Source: Nostoc cf. edaphicum LEGE 07299
GTDB taxonomy: Bacteria > Cyanobacteriota > Cyanobacteriia > Cyanobacteriales > Nostocaceae
Assembly (NCBI RefSeq): GCF_015207245.1
Contig: NZ_JADEXF010000321.1
Span: 1 to 5,326 of the forward strand
Length of the DNA: 5,326 nucleotides
Reading direction: 5' to 3'
Shown: one piece after another, positions 3,566-5,326 of the stretch
Numbering within the stretch: the stretch's first letter is position 1
Layout of the letters: each line of letters begins with the position of its first letter
Notes under the pieces: generated by a model
The model's database searches: none
The model's input: the letters and a program-made list of their open reading frames with translations, nothing else
Told to the model about the DNA's origin: nothing
Translations under genes and position numbers: made by a program

Positions 3566-5041
3566 ATGAGCATGTTATTCAGAAGCAAAGCCAGTCCAAT
3601 GGCTAAAGGCTTTAAGAATCAGCAAAAAGCCAAGCAAAGTTTTACCGTAATGGTAATAAAAGCTAGCCATCGCTACGTACTCGTGGCATTGATACTCAGC
3701 TTGATAATTATTGCCTGCATTAACATCTTAAAATCTAACCAATCCTCAGTCACCGAATCTCCTATTAACAGTAAAGTCCTGAAGATTTGGTCAGATAAAG
3801 GTTATACTTTGGAAGAGGATGAAGCGCTCCAGAAGATTATTAGTAACTGGGAACAGCAAAGCGGCAACAAAATTAAACTTACTTTCTATACTAATGATGA
3901 GTTGCCACAAAAGACTCAAAGGGCACTTCAGGCAGGTAATTCACCCGATCTCGTCATAAATAGCAGTGCTGAGAGGGAGCTATATCCACGTCTTGCCTGG
4001 GAAGGTAAATTGGCAGATGTCTCTGATGTAATTGAGCCAGTCAAAAGTATTTATTCTGAAGGTGTGTTGGAAGCAGTTCGTTTATATAACAACGTTGATA
4101 AAAAACCGAGTTACTATGCAGTCCCAATTAATCAATTAACAATTCACATCTTCTACTGGCGAGACTTACTAGAGAAAGTAGGTCGAACTCAAAGCGATAT
4201 TCCTAAACAGTGGGATGCTTTCTGGGAGTTTTGGAAACAAGTGCAGGATGATTTGCGCGCACAGCAAAAACAGAATATTTACGGGTTAGGCTTTCCTTTC
4301 TCCACTGGATCTACAGATACCTACTACTTGTTTGAGCAGATTTTAGAGGCATACAATGTCCAAATTTTAGACTCCAAGGGTCAACTTCTCCTCAACGATC
4401 CCAAGGTGCATCAAGGTATTGTTAAAAGCTTAGAGTGGTATGCGAAATTTTTTCAGCAGGGCTACGTACCACCAGACGCAGTAAACTGGTTAAATCCAGA
4501 CAATAATCGCAGCTTGCTCAATCGTGGCGTGGTTATGACACCTAACTCCTCGCTCTCGATTTCTGCTGCTGTTCGCCAAGATTCTGATACCTATCGTAAC
4601 AAGCTTGGTATCCTAGAATTTCCGAACAAACCTAATGGTAAACCGATGCGCTTCTTAGTCTCGATTAATGAAATAGTTTTGTTTTCCGAGTCTAAAAACC
4701 AGAAGGTAGCTAAAGACTTTCTCGCGTATTTAATTAAACCTGAGATCATAGGAAACTATCTCAAAGCTACCGGAGGTCGGTATCTACCAGTAATGAAGCC
4801 TATTTGGAAAGATCCTTTTTGGACAAATCCAGCAGATCCTCATCTTTCCACTGCAACTCAAACACTAACTAAAAATACTCGCCCATTTTATATTGTCCAA
4901 AACCCTGCTTACAGCCTAGTTTTAGAAGAGAATGTTTGGGGTAAAGCTCTCAATGGAATAGTTGTCAATAGCATATCTCCAGAAGAAGCAGCAGACACGG
5001 CAATTGAGCGGATAAAACAAATTTTTGATGAATGGCAGTGA
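3566..5041 (+). CDS. ABC transporter sugar-binding lipoprotein (extracellular solute-binding protein family 1)
   Basis: This protein captures a carbohydrate outside the inner membrane for an ABC importer. After a basic N-terminus, a hydrophobic core (YVLVALILSLIIIAC, 37-51) ends in lipobox IIAC, so C51 is the probable lipidated cysteine. The mature part begins VLKIWSDKGYTLEEDEALQKI (71-91). It carries family marks ALQAGNSPDLVI (120-131), YYAVPINQLTIHIFYWRDLLEKVG (183-206) and the hinge-side segment W216-DAFWEFW. The RGVVMTPNSS stretch (320-329) corresponds to the usual 'F..G.aAM', and the late motif GGRYLPV (403-409) is also typical. Length fits MalE/UgpB-type proteins. The start is uncertain. 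ATG 3566 gives 36 residues before the hydrophobic core; ATG 3650 (codon 29, MVIKASHRYVLV) would give a textbook lipoprotein signal; ATG 3599 is also in frame. None has a clear ribosome binding site. No permease or ATPase follows in the window, and the gene holds no HIP1 site. The sugar is unknown. Confidence 0.9.
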   Translation: MSMLFRSKASPMAKGFKNQQKAKQSFTVMVIKASHRYVLVALILSLIIIACINILKSNQSSVTESPINSKVLKIWSDKGYTLEEDEALQKIISNWEQQSGNKIKLTFYTNDELPQKTQRALQAGNSPDLVINSSAERELYPRLAWEGKLADVSDVIEPVKSIYSEGVLEAVRLYNNVDKKPSYYAVPINQLTIHIFYWRDLLEKVGRTQSDIPKQWDAFWEFWKQVQDDLRAQQKQNIYGLGFPFSTGSTDTYYLFEQILEAYNVQILDSKGQLLLNDPKVHQGIVKSLEWYAKFFQQGYVPPDAVNWLNPDNNRSLLNRGVVMTPNSSLSISAAVRQDSDTYRNKLGILEFPNKPNGKPMRFLVSINEIVLFSESKNQKVAKDFLAYLIKPEIIGNYLKATGGRYLPVMKPIWKDPFWTNPADPHLSTATQTLTKNTRPFYIVQNPAYSLVLEENVWGKALNGIVVNSISPEEAADTAIERIKQIFDEWQ

Positions 5042-5120
5042 GCTATATGCAATTTTAGAATCAGCACCTTACCACTAAAGTTACAATTTTCTTCTTAGAT
5101 AACTCTACAAAAAAGATGAT

Positions 5121-5140
5121 TCAATAGCTAGGCTATTTGA
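5121..5140. terminator. Hairpin in the convergent spacer, possible terminator for the minus strand
   Basis: AATAGC (5123-5128) and GCTATT (5132-5137) form a perfect 6-bp stem with TAG loop. With a one-base bulge, TCA/TGA extends it to 5121-5140. On the minus strand six Ts (5109-5114 read in reverse) follow about 6 bases after the stem. On the plus strand no T-run follows. The evidence for termination is weak. Confidence 0.3.
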
Positions 5141-5169
5141 GCAAAAATTTCCTCAAACCATTTTTAACA

Positions 5170-5197
5170 TTGAAAAGACAGTAAATCTGTTTTTCAA
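5170..5197. terminator. Bulged 11-bp hairpin in the convergent spacer, possible bidirectional terminator
   Basis: TTGAAAA (5170-5176) pairs with TTTTCAA (5191-5197), and ACAG (5178-5181) pairs with CTGT (5187-5190). G5177 is bulged and the loop is TAAAT. The A-rich left and T-rich right arms resemble bidirectional terminators, and the place between a plus-strand gene end (5041) and a possible minus-strand gene end (5232) fits that role. Confidence 0.4.
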
Positions 5198-5231
5198 CTT
5201 TATTGTTATCTTGTTCTGCTACACAGGAATT

Positions 5232-5326
5232 TCAAGACAAAGAATATCCTGTTGCTTTTTGAATGTATTTCATAACTTTTTCATAAGATTCAGGATTACT
5301 CACAGGGTTGATGATGATGGGAATAG
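5232..5326 (-). CDS. Possible C-terminal tail of a minus-strand gene running off the window
   Basis: The minus strand is open from the window edge to TGA at 5234-5232, reading IPIIINPVSNPESYEKVMK then YIQKATGYSLS. The pattern (hydrophobic strand IPIII, then NPESYEKVMKYIQKATGYSL) looks like true protein: a beta strand followed by an amphipathic helix. The phrase 'P-SY-K-YI-TGY' recalls the N-terminal region of PhnD-like binding proteins, which would make the TGA premature, but this is a loose resemblance. It may equally be a normal C-terminus. The start and most of the gene, if any, lie beyond base 5326. Confidence 0.45.
   Translation of the reverse strand, partial: IPIIINPVSNPESYEKVMKYIQKATGYSLS

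Noticed and set aside
5136..5157. TTTGAG/CTCAAA inverted repeat
   Set aside because: Six base pairs with a 10-base loop, overlapping and competing with the better hairpin at 5121-5140.

Overview
The window most likely comes from a filamentous, Nostoc/Anabaena-type cyanobacterium. Three things in the sequence point there. First, there are four exact copies of the HIP1 octamer GCGATCGC (1123, 1599, 2572, 2737). Second, the spacers carry heptamer short tandem repeats (GACAAAT/CAAATGA and CCAATNN types) and a GACGCGAT..ATCGCGTC palindrome, both typical of Nostocales. Third, the proteins read as cyanobacterial, including the thioredoxin domain of an NTRC-type reductase. The first 12 bases match the end of the Tn5/Nextera transposase adapter, so base 1 is probably a contig edge and not native sequence.

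Layout, left to right. 1-270 is the 3' end of an NADPH-thioredoxin reductase/thioredoxin fusion gene (+). 271-515 is a hairpin-rich spacer. 516-803 (-) encodes an unrecognised 95-residue protein starting at GTG. 804-1133 is a divergent spacer with a possible minus-strand coding remnant (869-991). 1134-2030 (+) encodes an inner-membrane permease of the DppC/OppC peptide/nickel class. A heptamer repeat separates it from 2104-2298 (+), a 64-residue single-span membrane protein. A second, longer heptamer block (2364-2431) then supplies the start codon of 2416-3318 (+), a ROK-family sugar kinase whose zinc site is degenerate. 3322-3426 looks like the decayed 5' end of a common cyanobacterial gene, followed by a long inverted repeat. 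3566-5041 (+) encodes a lipoprotein-type sugar-binding protein of an ABC importer. Hairpins lie in the convergent spacer 5042-5231, and the window ends in what may be the C-terminal tail of a minus-strand gene.

The genes do not form a visible complete system. The permease has no DppB partner or ATPase here, and the sugar-binding protein has no permease or ATPase here. Permease, small protein and ROK kinase run in the same direction but are separated by repeat-rich spacers of about 73 and 117 bp, so an operon is possible but not shown. A sugar-binding lipoprotein beside a sugar kinase is compatible with sugar uptake and phosphorylation, but that link is inference. I see no CRISPR array, tRNA, rRNA, intact insertion sequence or defence system, and no convincing new multi-gene system. 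The most noteworthy points are the start codon made by a tandem repeat, the altered zinc motif of the kinase, the strong unassigned hairpin at 449-488, and the adapter remnant.
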